Below are positions 53,787 through 62,949 of a stretch of DNA of 64,000 bases, in pieces (the first letter of the stretch is position 1; the number at the start of each line of letters is the position of its first letter). The notes under the pieces are model-generated. The model made no database searches. It saw only the letters and a program-made list of their open reading frames with translations, and had not been told where the DNA came from. A program made the translations under genes and the position numbers. Source of the stretch: Ectopseudomonas mendocina (GTDB lineage Bacteria > Pseudomonadota > Gammaproteobacteria > Pseudomonadales > Pseudomonadaceae); the NCBI RefSeq assembly GCF_007049795.1, contig NZ_SCFY01000024.1:1-64000 (forward strand), given 5' to 3'.

Positions 53787-55193
53787 ATGACTGAAGCCGC
53801 CCTCGCCGCCAACGCCACTGCACAAGCACCCGCCGTGATTGTGCAACTGCTGGAGAAACTCGCCGTACCCTACCAGGTACGCGCGGAGCGACCGGGTCAG
53901 CCAAGCGAGGCACGCCTGCAGGCCGTGCTGGTGGACGACGCCATCGGTGCCCTGCTGGTGCTCTACCCGCGCAGCCACATGCTCGATCTGTCGCGCCTGG
54001 CCGAACTGACTGGGCGCCAGCTCACCGCGGTCAAACCGGAGCGCCTGGAGCGCATGCTCGGCAAGCACAATCTGGCCGCCCTGCCCGGCTTGCCGCCGCT
54101 GACCAGCTCGCCCTGCCTGTACGAAGAACGCCTGCTGCAGGTGCCCAGCCTGCTGATCGAGTCCGGCCAGCCTGGCGTATTGCTGGAAATCCCCACCGAA
54201 GCCTTCAAGGCGCTGCTGAGCAAGGCCAGCGCCGCGCGTTTCGGTGAGCCGGTCAGTGCGATCAGACCGAACCTCGATCGCCCGCATGATGACCGCGCGG
54301 AAATCACCCAGGCCGTGCAGGCCTTTACCGCACGCCGCATCCAACAGCGCCTGGAAGAAACCATCGAGATTCCGCCGCTGCCGGAAACCGCACAGAAGAT
54401 CATCAAGCTGCGCGTCGACCCCAACGCCACAGTGGACGACATCACCGGCGTGGTCGAAACCGATCCCGCGCTGGCAGCCCAGGTAGTCAGCTGGGCGGCC
54501 TCGCCCTATTACGCCGCGCCCGGCAAGATCCGCTCGGTGGAAGATGCCATCGTCCGCGTACTGGGCTTCGACCTGGTGATCAACCTGGCTCTCGGCCTGG
54601 CATTGGGCAAAACCCTGAGCCTGCCCAAGGATCAGCCGCAGCACGCCACACCCTACTGGCAGCAAGCGATCTATACCGCCGCAGTGATCGAAGGCCTGAC
54701 CCGTGCCATGCCGCGCGCGCAGCGCCCTGAAGCCGGCCTGACCTACCTGGCCGGCTTGCTGCACAACTTCGGTTATCTGGTGCTCGCGCACGTCTTCCCA
54801 CCGCACTTCTCGCTGATCTGCCGCCACCTGGAGGTCAACCCGCACCTGTCTGCCGGGTACATCGAGCAGCACCTGCTGGGCATCACTCGCGAGCAGATCG
54901 GTGCCTGGCTGATGCGCCATTGGGATATGCCGGAAGAGCTGTCCAGCGCCCTGCGCTTTCAGCACGACCCATCTTATGCCGGCGACAGCGCGGCCTTCCC
55001 CAACCTGGTGTGCCTGGCCGTCAGCCTGCTGCGCAACCGGGGTATCGGTGCCGGGCCACAGAGCGAGATTCCTGATGAGCTGTTCGAGGCCCTGGGGCTG
55101 AGCCGGGAAAAAGCCGAGGACGCAGTGAGCAAGGTACTCAGCGCCGAGGTCGCCTTGCGTGAACTGGCAGCGCAGTATCAGCAGCCGCAATGA
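53787..55193 (+). CDS. HDOD protein with N-terminal YbaK-like domain
   Basis: A 468-residue protein. Residues about 20-150 resemble the aminoacyl-tRNA deacylase (YbaK/ProX) fold (AVLVDDAIGALLVLYPRSHMLDLSRL, LTAVKPERLERM). An HDOD domain (about 190-400) follows, with IEIPPLPETAQKIIKLRVDP and AGLLHNFGYLVLAHVFPPHF. HDOD domains act in signalling scaffolds and not as phosphatases. The fusion is Pseudomonas-typical. Start MTEAALAANA at 53787; an upstream frame runs through the end of recG. Confidence 0.82.
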   Translation: MTEAALAANATAQAPAVIVQLLEKLAVPYQVRAERPGQPSEARLQAVLVDDAIGALLVLYPRSHMLDLSRLAELTGRQLTAVKPERLERMLGKHNLAALPGLPPLTSSPCLYEERLLQVPSLLIESGQPGVLLEIPTEAFKALLSKASAARFGEPVSAIRPNLDRPHDDRAEITQAVQAFTARRIQQRLEETIEIPPLPETAQKIIKLRVDPNATVDDITGVVETDPALAAQVVSWAASPYYAAPGKIRSVEDAIVRVLGFDLVINLALGLALGKTLSLPKDQPQHATPYWQQAIYTAAVIEGLTRAMPRAQRPEAGLTYLAGLLHNFGYLVLAHVFPPHFSLICRHLEVNPHLSAGYIEQHLLGITREQIGAWLMRHWDMPEELSSALRFQHDPSYAGDSAAFPNLVCLAVSLLRNRGIGAGPQSEIPDELFEALGLSREKAEDAVSKVLSAEVALRELAAQYQQPQ

Positions 55194-55258
55194 GCGGCTG
55201 CTAGCTCCCTAACCCTCAAGGATGGGCTGCTCGCCTCGCACCGAGCGGCCGACGCCCC

Positions 55259-56011
55259 TTACAACTTGCCCGCCGTCTTGCGCAGCTTCTCCCGACGCTC
55301 GGCGAACAGTTGCGGCACCACTTCCAGGCTGATAGCGAGCAGTTGGCTGACACTGGAATGCTCGTAGAGCGCCGCATACTCGGCGAGTTGATCGCTGGGC
55401 ATCTGCCGGTAGGCATAGAACATGAAGGTTTCCACCGCCTGCTCGCTGGACTGGCGGATGGCATCCGCCTGCTTTTGCGTCTGCGCCTGCAGTTCGGCCT
55501 CGCTGAGATTCTCGCCCCGCGCTTTTAGTGCCAACAATGCCTGGGTCTTGCCGACTTCATAACGCAGCAGGCTGGCCAGTTCGGTTGTACGCGCAGCCGC
55601 ATCGAGACGCTTGACCAGGTCAAGACGCGCACCTCGTGGCGGCTGTTCCTGCAGGCGCTGACGGTATTCAGCCAGGCCTTCGGGTTGCTCGCCGACGGCA
55701 CGCTCGGCAGCGGTGAAGCGCTGCGCCAGAGGGCTATCGAGGCGCTCGCGAGCCCGCTCACCCTGCACGGCATCGAAGCGAGCCCCGACGCGCTTGGCCA
55801 GGTCCAGACAAAAAGCCTCACCAGCGAACAGCTGAGCGATGCGCTTCTGTTCGGCTTCATCCTGGCCACGCTGCACCAACGGCGCGCTCTGCTCGCAGAG
55901 CAGATGGATACCGGCGAGTTCGAACAGTGGTAACAGGGTTTTGGCAGACGCCGACTCGGCCCGCGTAGTGGTGGCGGCCAGCAACAGCAGAGGTAACAAG
56001 AAAAGACGCAT
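55259..56011 (-). CDS. Exported protein of unknown function
   Basis: A 250-residue protein with a signal peptide (MRLFLLPLLLLAATTTRAES). The mature part is helical and charged, with two Cys (LLCEQSA, FCLDLA) near the N terminus and FYAYRQMPSDQLAEYAALYE near the C terminus, which recalls DUF2059-like proteins. Function unknown. It lies 82 bp upstream of the small SCP2-like gene's end on the same strand. Confidence 0.72.
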   Translation of the reverse strand: MRLFLLPLLLLAATTTRAESASAKTLLPLFELAGIHLLCEQSAPLVQRGQDEAEQKRIAQLFAGEAFCLDLAKRVGARFDAVQGERARERLDSPLAQRFTAAERAVGEQPEGLAEYRQRLQEQPPRGARLDLVKRLDAAARTTELASLLRYEVGKTQALLALKARGENLSEAELQAQTQKQADAIRQSSEQAVETFMFYAYRQMPSDQLAEYAALYEHSSVSQLLAISLEVVPQLFAERREKLRKTAGKL

Positions 56012-56093
56012 GGTCAGGCTTTCCGCAGGAACGTGCCTGGAAGCCTAACCAAAGCGTGGCGTCGCGGCCAGCCACGACGCGCATCAGTGCTGA

Positions 56094-56489
56094 TCAGGCG
56101 GCCTTTTTCGGCGCCTCGGTCTTCTTCTTCGGCACCAAGTACTTGGTCAGGCCCTGGAACCACATGACCAGCGCCGGGCTGCCCTGGATCTGGATGTCCT
56201 TGTTCTGGATGCCCTGCATGAAGGCCAGCTGCTTGTTCTTCGCGGTCATGGTTGCGAAGCCGTAGGCGCCATCCTTGAAACCGATGGCGAACGCGGGGTC
56301 CTTGGCGGTACCGCGCTTGCTGGTGACGCGTTGCCCAGCCACGATGAAGTGGCGTGCGACCTTGCCGTCCAGGGTGTGCAGCTGGAAGACCATATCGCGA
56401 CCTTCGAGCTGCTGGCGGAACGCCGGATTTTCACGACTGGCCTTGGCCATCAGGCGGCCCAGCATCCACAGAAGAAAACGGAATTTCAT
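56094..56489 (-). CDS. SCP2-like lipid-binding-fold protein
   Basis: A 131-residue basic protein. After a short hydrophobic start (MKFRFLLWMLGRLM), the segment VFQLHTLDGKVARHFIVAGQ and DPAFAIGFKDGAYGFATM, then GNP-like QIQGSPALVMWFQGL, match the SCP2 sterol-transfer fold. A Lys-rich tail (KKKTEAPKKAA) follows. Start ATG 56489 (frame extends to 56558). It may bind acyl lipid or take part in ubiquinone synthesis like UbiJ, but nothing here proves it. Confidence 0.72.
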   Translation of the reverse strand: MKFRFLLWMLGRLMAKASRENPAFRQQLEGRDMVFQLHTLDGKVARHFIVAGQRVTSKRGTAKDPAFAIGFKDGAYGFATMTAKNKQLAFMQGIQNKDIQIQGSPALVMWFQGLTKYLVPKKKTEAPKKAA

Positions 56490-56609
56490 GCACAGGCTCT
56501 CGTGATCGAAGATGATGGCCGCGCATTGTAGTGGTTTTCTTGCAGGACTACAGCCCATCTAAAGCATGGCTGTATCTGCCAATTTCGCAGCGTGGCTGCG
56601 CAAGGGGAA

Positions 56610-56631
56610 CCCGGAGCCGAGCGGCTCCGGG
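56610..56631 (-). terminator. Hairpin downstream of hupB
   Basis: CCCGGAGCC (56610-56618), loop GAGC, GGCTCCGGG (56623-56631). It lies nine bases after the hupB stop on the minus strand. The T run is weak. Confidence 0.6.
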
Positions 56632-56639
56632 TAACGGGC

Positions 56640-56912
56640 TCAGTTGACCGCGTCTTTCAGGGACTTACCCGGTTTGAAGGCGACGGTGTTGCTGGCCTTG
56701 ATCTTCACCGGCTGACCGGTCTGCGGGTTCTTACCAGTACGGGCGCCACGGTGGCGTTGGACGAAAGTACCGAAGCCAACCAGGGTCACACTGTCCTTGC
56801 GGTTCAGTGCGCCGGTGATTTCTTCCAGTACGGCGTTGAGTACACGATTGGCCTGATCCTTGGTCAGATCAGCCTTTTCGGCGATGGCGGCGGCGAGTTC
56901 CGGTTTACGCAT
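56640..56912 (-). CDS. hupB: HU-family DNA-binding protein
   Basis: A 90-residue histone-like protein starting MRKPELAAAIAEKADLTKDQ, with the DNA-binding arm GARTGKNPQTGQPVKI and KPGKSLKDAVN at the C terminus. It bends and compacts DNA as a dimer. In PAO1 a HU gene (PA5348) lies in the same place beside rubredoxin reductase. The exact HU paralogue name is uncertain. Confidence 0.92.
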   Translation of the reverse strand: MRKPELAAAIAEKADLTKDQANRVLNAVLEEITGALNRKDSVTLVGFGTFVQRHRGARTGKNPQTGQPVKIKASNTVAFKPGKSLKDAVN

Positions 56913-57100
56913 AATTGCCTCTTTGACGGTTTTTTGTTGTTGTGTCCGTGCTGTCCTTCCAGAACAGCGCCCAAGGCGCCGCAACAGCTCTGCGCTGCGG
57001 CAGACCCTTGCGAGAATGGCATGCCGCATCGCACTGCGCCAGTGTCGCCCGCCACTTTAACCAGGCAATTTCGTGGCGTATCCGACAGAACGACAGGCAA

Positions 57101-58249
57101 TCATGCCAGTAGCGCTGGTAATTCCTTGTTCAGTGCCAGTTTCTCCTGCACCGCAGCGCCGGTCAGCGCATAGCCGAGCAGCGCCCCAGAGGCCTCGCGG
57201 CAGAGCGCCTTGATGTCGCTGCCAGTGCCTTCAACCGTCCATTCGCCCTGGCTGCCACGCGGCGGTGGCGAGACCACCAGCGGGCATGCCGGGGTCTTTA
57301 CCGTCACCGGCATCGGTCCGTAGCTGACCGCCGTGGGCTCACCAGCCAGGGTCTTGGCCAGGGCCCGGGCACAAGCCATCAGCGGCATGACGTAAAGCAG
57401 ATTGAGACCCTCGACCTCGGCGCAATCGCCTAGGGCATAGATGTTGGCGTGCGAGGTGCGCAGCTGGCGGTCAACCATCACCCCACGATTGATGTCGAGA
57501 CCGGCTGCCGCAGCGAGCGCGGTGCGCGGACGCAGACCCACAGCCGAGACCACCGCGTCGCACTGGATCAGGCTGCCGTCGGACAGCGAGGCCTGCAGCG
57601 CGTCCCCCTGGCGGTCAAGACTCGCCAGCACCGGGCCGAGATGGAAACGTACGCCCAGCCCCTCCAGACCGGCTTGTACAGCAGAGGCCGCCGCCGAATG
57701 CAACAGACCGGGCATCACCTGCTCGCAGGGTGCCAGCAGCTCTACCTCATAGCCGCCGGCACTGAGGTCGTTGGCAAACTCGCAACCAATCAGACCGGCG
57801 CCGAGAATCAGGACGCGACGCTTGCCGGCCACTGCGCTGCGAAAGCGCGCGTAGTCTTCCAGGTCATTGATCGGGAACAGTGCATCCTGGGCATCACCCT
57901 CTACCGGGACGCGAATAGGCTCGGCGCCCCAGGCCAGTACCAGGTCGCGGTATGGCACGGCTTCCTCACCGATCCACAAGCGTTTGTGGCCGGGGTCGAT
58001 TCCGGTAATACGGGTATGGGTGCGAATTTCCGCGTTGAGCTGCTCAGCCATGGCGCCAGCTTCGGCCATGGCCAGACCGTCGGCGTCCTTGTTCTTGCCG
58101 AAACCGGTGGACAGCATCGGCTTGGAGTAGGAGCGGCCGTCGTCAGCGGTGATCAGCAGCAGAGGCGTCTGGGTGTCTAGCTTGCGCCATTCCTTGGCCA
58201 GGTTATAGCCGGCCAGGCCGGTGCCGATGATGACGACGGGTGCACTCAT
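57101..58249 (-). CDS. rubB: Rubredoxin-NAD(+) reductase
   Basis: A 382-residue flavoprotein. FAD fold VVIIGTGLAGYNLAKEWRKL at residues 5-24, NADH fold RVLILGAGLIGCEFANDL at about 145-162, and NIYALGDCAEVEGL at about 276-290. It passes electrons from NADH to rubredoxin, supporting alkane hydroxylation or oxidative stress defence. In PAO1 two rubredoxin genes lie next to it; none is found within this window around it. Start MSAPVVIIG at 58249 after GGAAAGAGC. Confidence 0.88.
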   Translation of the reverse strand: MSAPVVIIGTGLAGYNLAKEWRKLDTQTPLLLITADDGRSYSKPMLSTGFGKNKDADGLAMAEAGAMAEQLNAEIRTHTRITGIDPGHKRLWIGEEAVPYRDLVLAWGAEPIRVPVEGDAQDALFPINDLEDYARFRSAVAGKRRVLILGAGLIGCEFANDLSAGGYEVELLAPCEQVMPGLLHSAAASAVQAGLEGLGVRFHLGPVLASLDRQGDALQASLSDGSLIQCDAVVSAVGLRPRTALAAAAGLDINRGVMVDRQLRTSHANIYALGDCAEVEGLNLLYVMPLMACARALAKTLAGEPTAVSYGPMPVTVKTPACPLVVSPPPRGSQGEWTVEGTGSDIKALCREASGALLGYALTGAAVQEKLALNKELPALLA

Positions 58250-58439
58250 GCGCTCTTTCCTCACGATGAAAACGACGCGACGACCCACCGGCCGCCGCCC
58301 CAGATAGCGGGATGACACCCTACTGGATCAGGTACGCGCTGGCCAGATGAGGTTCAGTCAGCCATTCGGAGGTTAGGGGAAAGATGCAATGCGGCAATCA
58401 GGGTGGGCCGCCTGGCAGACCAGGCGGTCCAGGAGGCGC

Positions 58440-59195
58440 TTAGAACGCCAGGCCTACGCGCAGGCCGACTTGCTCCTGCTTGAGCTTGCTGCGCTCTGCA
58501 ACAGCACTGTTGCTGTCGAGCTCATAGCGGGTCTGGGTGTAGTACAGGCTGGTGCTGATCGGCAGGCTATTGATGCCCTTGTTCCACAGCACGGTCAGCT
58601 CGCCGTAAGGATTGACCTTGTCCTTGAGGTCCACGGAGTCGCTGTCGCCATCGACCTTCAGGCGCGCTTCGGAGTTGGTGGAATAGCGCGCGCCCACTTC
58701 CAGGCGCAGGGTGTAGTCCGGCGTCAGGTAGTTATAACCGAGCCCGGCCTTGGCGAAGGGCGATTTGCTGGTCAGCTTGACGTTGCTGTCGAACGGGCCG
58801 ACGTTGTCCTGCTCGATACGGCCCCAGTCATAGCCGCCACCGACGATCACGTCGACGTAGTTGTTGGTGCTCAGTGCGGCACGCAGACCGAGGTCGATGT
58901 CGGCGCGTGCGGACTTGTATTCCACATCGTCCTTGTCACGGTACTGGCCTTCGATCCCCGCCTGGTAGATGAAGCCTTCCTGCCCGGTCAGCTTGTTACC
59001 GAAGTGGTAGAACAGGCCTCCCTGGTTGAGGCGCTCCTTGTCGCTTTCATCGTCCACGGTGAGCTTGTACTGATTGTGCGAAGCGATGACACCGAAGGTG
59101 GAGATCGGGTCGGTGACCGAGTCTGCATAGGCCTGCGAGGCGCCCGCCAGGCAAAGGGCGAGTGTTGCTTTGGGGGTTATGCTGGACAGCTGCAT
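58440..59195 (-). CDS. Outer-membrane beta-barrel protein
   Basis: A 251-residue protein with signal peptide (cleavage after ASQAYA). The mature part alternates aromatic and polar residues in about 10 strands and ends in Phe (GLRVGLAF), the outer-membrane assembly signal. Segments such as DVIVGGGYDWGRIEQDN and KAGLGYNYLTPDYTLRLEVG are typical strands. Function unknown; it may be a small-barrel porin or adhesin. Start MQLSSITPKA at 59195 with AAGGAAATC upstream. Confidence 0.85.
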   Translation of the reverse strand: MQLSSITPKATLALCLAGASQAYADSVTDPISTFGVIASHNQYKLTVDDESDKERLNQGGLFYHFGNKLTGQEGFIYQAGIEGQYRDKDDVEYKSARADIDLGLRAALSTNNYVDVIVGGGYDWGRIEQDNVGPFDSNVKLTSKSPFAKAGLGYNYLTPDYTLRLEVGARYSTNSEARLKVDGDSDSVDLKDKVNPYGELTVLWNKGINSLPISTSLYYTQTRYELDSNSAVAERSKLKQEQVGLRVGLAF

Positions 59196-59415
59196 GACGA
59201 TTTCCTTGGCAATGAGTGGATAACGCCGTCCACCGGAGGTGGAACGCAAGTACCTAGACTGTCGATGCAGGGAGTGATTCGCCAAACCTGGCGAGCGGTC
59301 GCGAAACTGAACAGGCCCTGAACGGGCCTGGTTTTGCGGAAAAATACTGACCAAGCGGACAGTGCCTTTTGGCCTCTTCGCCGAGTGAGGCACCATCTGT
59401 TGGCGCCTTGCAGAC

Positions 59416-60756
59416 TCAGTCCAGCTTGACCACCTTGGCGAGGATCACCTTCGGCCCTTTCATCTTCTTGACGATGATGCGCAGGCCATCGGTTTCCAGC
59501 ACTTCCTCCTCCTCGGGCATGCGCTTGAGGGTCTCGTAGATCAACCCGGCCAGCGTCTCGGCCTCGATGTGGTCGAGGTCGACGCCGAGCAGGCGCTCGA
59601 CCTTGGCCAGCGGCGTGTCGCCACGCACCAGCAGCTTGCCCGGCTGGTAGGCGAGAATGCCGCGCTCGGCCTTGCGGTGTTCGTCCTGAATATCGCCGAC
59701 CAGCGCTTCGAGCACGTCCTCCATGGTCAGGTAGCCGATCACCTTGCCGTCGGCCTCCTCGACCAGGGCGAAGTGCGCGCCGCCCTGGCGGAACTGCTCG
59801 AGCAATTGCGACAGCGGCATGTGCCGGCTGACGCGCTCGAGCGGATGCATCAGATCCGCCAGCTTGAGAGCCGACGGCAACATTTCCAGCAGTGACAGGT
59901 GCAACAGCAGATCCTTGATGTGCAGCACACCGACGAACTCGCCCTTGCTCTCGTCAAAGATCGGGTAGCGGCTGTACTTGTGGCGGCGGAAGGTGGTGAA
60001 CACCTGATCCAGGCTGGCATTGAGCTCGAGGAAGACCAGGTCTTCACGCGAGTTGGCCCAGTCCACCACCTCCAGCTCGCCCAGCTCGACCGCCGAAGCC
60101 AGCACGCGCAAATCCTGGTCGTTGTCGCTGGTGGCACGGCTGGAGTGCAGGATCAGCTTGAGCTCGTCGCGGCTGTAATGATGCTCGTGGTGCGGCCCCG
60201 GCTCGCCCTGCCCGGCGATACGCAGAATGGCGTTGGCGCTGGCGTTGAGCACGAAGATCGCCGGGTACATCAGCCAATAGAAGGCGTACAGCGGCGCGGC
60301 CGTCCACAACGACAGCAGCTCCGGTTTACGAATCGCCCAGGACTTGGGCGCCAGCTCGCCGATGACGATGTGCAGGTAGGAAATGATCGAGAACGCAGTG
60401 AAGAAGGCGATACCGTGAATCAGCTTCGGCGACTCCACGCCAACGGCTACCAGCAGCGGCGTCAGCAGCTCGGCGAAGGCCGGCTCACCGACCCAACCAA
60501 GGCCCAGCGACGCCAGGGTGATACCCAGCTGACAGGCCGAGAGGTAAGCGTCCATCTGGTTGTGTACGGTGCGCAGAATATGTCCGCGCCAGCCATGGGC
60601 TTCGGCCAGGGCATCGACCTTGGTCGCGCGCAGACGCACGATGGCGAACTCCGCGGCGACGAAAAAGCCGTTGAGCAGAACCAGAAACAGGGCGAACAGC
60701 ATGAGGCCGAAATCGGCGAAGTAGGCAGAAGCGGGGAGACTCGTGGAGGGGTCCAT
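59416..60756 (-). CDS. CorC/HlyC-family (CNNM-like) membrane protein with CBS pair
   Basis: A 446-residue protein. An N-terminal DUF21 domain with four membrane helices (about 10-180; LNGFFVAAEFAIVRLR), a CBS-domain pair (about 215-335; FEVGDPR-type replaced by YSRYPIFDESKGEFVGVLH) and the CorC_HlyC domain at the C terminus. Family members move or sense magnesium/cobalt and bind ATP through the CBS pair. Start MDPSTSLPAS at 60756 after GGAGGGG. Confidence 0.88.
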   Translation of the reverse strand: MDPSTSLPASAYFADFGLMLFALFLVLLNGFFVAAEFAIVRLRATKVDALAEAHGWRGHILRTVHNQMDAYLSACQLGITLASLGLGWVGEPAFAELLTPLLVAVGVESPKLIHGIAFFTAFSIISYLHIVIGELAPKSWAIRKPELLSLWTAAPLYAFYWLMYPAIFVLNASANAILRIAGQGEPGPHHEHHYSRDELKLILHSSRATSDNDQDLRVLASAVELGELEVVDWANSREDLVFLELNASLDQVFTTFRRHKYSRYPIFDESKGEFVGVLHIKDLLLHLSLLEMLPSALKLADLMHPLERVSRHMPLSQLLEQFRQGGAHFALVEEADGKVIGYLTMEDVLEALVGDIQDEHRKAERGILAYQPGKLLVRGDTPLAKVERLLGVDLDHIEAETLAGLIYETLKRMPEEEEVLETDGLRIIVKKMKGPKVILAKVVKLD

Positions 60757-60818
60757 GAAGGTTCGGATTGGCCAAAGATCGCTAGAGGTTGGAGCTTCGC
60801 CGCGTCGAATGCAAGCAC

Positions 60819-62138
60819 TCAGCGCGCGCGCTGCACCACCTGCGCCGGGGCGAAATGGCAAGTAAAGGTGCTGCCCTTGCCGAGAACGCTGCTGATCTCC
60901 AGATTGCCCCGATGACGCAACAGCACGTGCTTGACGATAGCCAGGCCCAGCCCGGTGCCACCGGTATTGCTGGCACGGCTGGAGTCGACCCGATAGAAAC
61001 GCTCGGTCAGGCGTGGCAAATGCTTGGCCTCGATGCCCAGGCCGGTGTCACTGACCGCCAAGTGCGCACCCTGCTCGTCACCCCACCAGCGAATGCGGAT
61101 ATCGCCACCGGCCGGAGTGTACTTCACGGCGTTGAACACCAGGTTGGAGAAGGCGCTGCGCAGCTCCGCCTCGCTACCTTTGAGCTTGAGATGTGCATCG
61201 GCCTCCAGGCTGATGCGATGCAACTGGTCGCCGGACAGTGCCTGGGCATCGTTCTTGATCGACAGCAGCATCAGGTCGACCGCCACCGGCTGGTTGTCCG
61301 AGGGGTAGTCGGTGGCTTCCAGCTTGGCCAACAGCAGCAGGTCGTTGAGCAGGGTCTGCATCCGCGCGCCCTGTTGCTGCATCTGCTGCAACGCTCGCAG
61401 CCAGCGCGGATTGATCGCTTCGACGTTGTCCAGAAGCGTCTCCAGATAGCCGGCGATCACCGTCAGCGGCGTGCGCAGCTCGTGGGAGACGTTGGCGACG
61501 AAGTCCTTGCGCATCTGTTCCAGCTGATAAAGGCGGGTGACATCACGCACCAGCAGCAGATGCTCGCGATTACCGTAGCGGGTGATATGGAACTGCAAGC
61601 GGCGGCGATCGTTGATCGGCGAAGGAATCTCCAGCGCATCGGCGTAATTGCCGCGCTCGAAGTACTCCTTGAAACGCGGGTCGCGCACCAGGTTGGCCAG
61701 TTGCTGGCCACTGTCCTGCGGCGTCTTGAGACCCAGCAGGGTCTCGGCGGCGCGGTTCCACCACTCCAGGTTGCCCTGGCTGTCGAGCATCACCACGGCG
61801 TCCTTGAGCGCCGCAGTGGACTCCTGCACCCGGTCGATCACTGCCTGCAGGCGGCCGCGAGCCTTCTGGTTGCGGCGCTGCAGGTGATAGATGCTGTCGA
61901 ACACCTCGCCCCACAGGCCATAGCCATCCGGCGGCGGCTCGTCGGGTTTGTGCTCACGCAGCCATTTATGCAGGCGCAGCAATTGACTGAGGGTCCAGGT
62001 CAGGTGAATGCCCAGACCACAGGCCAGCACCCAGGCGTATTCCCCGGTAATGAAGCCAAGCAGCAGGCAGGCGCCGATCAACAGCAACAGCCGGCGCACA
62101 ACGGCACCACGCCAGTCTTGATTCACGATGGAGCGCAT
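60819..62138 (-). CDS. phoR: Phosphate-regulon sensor histidine kinase
   Basis: A 439-residue kinase: two N-terminal helices (about 14-55) without a large periplasmic domain, a charged region, a PAS domain (about 85-190), then DHp (VANVSHELRTPLTVIAGY) and catalytic domains (NLVFNAVKYTP, GLGIEAKHLPRL, GTGLGLAIVKH). PhoR phosphorylates PhoB when phosphate is low, with the Pst system and PhoU. Start MRSIVNQ at 62138; the frame goes on to 62162. It follows phoB by 36 bp on the same strand. Confidence 0.93.
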   Translation of the reverse strand: MRSIVNQDWRGAVVRRLLLLIGACLLLGFITGEYAWVLACGLGIHLTWTLSQLLRLHKWLREHKPDEPPPDGYGLWGEVFDSIYHLQRRNQKARGRLQAVIDRVQESTAALKDAVVMLDSQGNLEWWNRAAETLLGLKTPQDSGQQLANLVRDPRFKEYFERGNYADALEIPSPINDRRRLQFHITRYGNREHLLLVRDVTRLYQLEQMRKDFVANVSHELRTPLTVIAGYLETLLDNVEAINPRWLRALQQMQQQGARMQTLLNDLLLLAKLEATDYPSDNQPVAVDLMLLSIKNDAQALSGDQLHRISLEADAHLKLKGSEAELRSAFSNLVFNAVKYTPAGGDIRIRWWGDEQGAHLAVSDTGLGIEAKHLPRLTERFYRVDSSRASNTGGTGLGLAIVKHVLLRHRGNLEISSVLGKGSTFTCHFAPAQVVQRAR

Positions 62139-62174
62139 CCTTGTCGAGCGGCTGGCGCACATTCGCGCCAGCGA

Positions 62175-62864
62175 TTAACCCTTGGTGGAGAAACGATACC
62201 CAGTCCCGCGCACGGTTTGTACCAGGTTTTCGTAGGCGTCACCGAGCGCCTTGCGCAGACGGCGGATATGCACGTCGACGGTACGCTCCTCGACGTAGAC
62301 GTTGCCGCCCCAGACCTGATCGAGCAGTTGACCACGGGTGTAGGCGCGCTCCTGATGGGTCATGAAGAACTGCAGCAGACGGTATTCGGTCGGGCCCATC
62401 TCGGCAGGTTTGCCGTCGATGGTCACCCGGTGGCTGATCGGGTCGAGCAACAGGCCGCCAACTTCGATCGGCGCCTCGCCATCACTGGGACCGGCACGGC
62501 GCAGCACGGCCTTGAGGCGGGCCACCAGTTCACGCGGCGAGAACGGCTTGGTGATGTAGTCGTCGGCACCGACTTCCAGCCCCTGGATCTTGTTGTCCTC
62601 TTCGCCCTTGGCGGTGAGCATGATGATCGGGATATCACTGGTCAGCTCGTCGCGCTTCAGGCGCCGGGCCAGCTCGATGCCACTGGTGCCGGGCAGCATC
62701 CAGTCGAGCAGGATCAGATCCGGTTTGCGGTCGACGATCACGGCATGAGCCTGCTGGGTATTCTCCGCTTCCAGGCACTCATAACCGGCCATCTCCAGGG
62801 CCACCGCAATCATTTCGCGGATCGGTGCTTCGTCATCGACGATCAGGATATTCTTGCCAACCAT
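62175..62864 (-). CDS. phoB: Phosphate-regulon response regulator
   Basis: A 229-residue OmpR-type regulator. The receiver (about 3-120) has acidic pocket VDDEAP, phospho-Asp in LILLDWMLPGTSG and Lys in YITKPFSPREL. The winged helix (about 130-225) has RVTIDGKPAEMGPTEYRLL and RAYTRGQLLDQVWGGNVYVE. It activates phosphate-starvation genes at Pho boxes. A Pho box lies upstream of its own gene. It is the first gene of phoB-phoR. Confidence 0.96.
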   Translation of the reverse strand: MVGKNILIVDDEAPIREMIAVALEMAGYECLEAENTQQAHAVIVDRKPDLILLDWMLPGTSGIELARRLKRDELTSDIPIIMLTAKGEEDNKIQGLEVGADDYITKPFSPRELVARLKAVLRRAGPSDGEAPIEVGGLLLDPISHRVTIDGKPAEMGPTEYRLLQFFMTHQERAYTRGQLLDQVWGGNVYVEERTVDVHIRRLRKALGDAYENLVQTVRGTGYRFSTKG

Positions 62865-62917
62865 GGGGCCTTAGCCTCTATTCGTTCTCTGTCTGCGCCG
62901 CATTAGATAACGAAATT

Positions 62918-62935
62918 ATTGCAACGATATGACAG
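62918..62935 (-). promoter_or_regulatory. Pho box upstream of phoB
   Basis: On the minus strand CTGTCAT-ATCG-TTGCAAT: a perfect CTGTCAT half and a degenerate one (4 of 7), 11 bp apart as in the Pho box consensus. It lies 54-71 bp before the phoB ATG, in keeping with self-activation. Confidence 0.6.
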
Positions 62936-62949
62936 ATGCGCGGCAGCAC

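Noticed and set aside
58250..58439. Degenerate rubredoxin or riboswitch upstream of rubB
   Set aside because: No CxxCG pairs in any frame and no known riboswitch core was recognised.
60789..62906. 705-codon plus-strand open frame
   Set aside because: It lies opposite phoR and phoB, which have complete family motifs. Long antisense frames are expected in GC-rich DNA.
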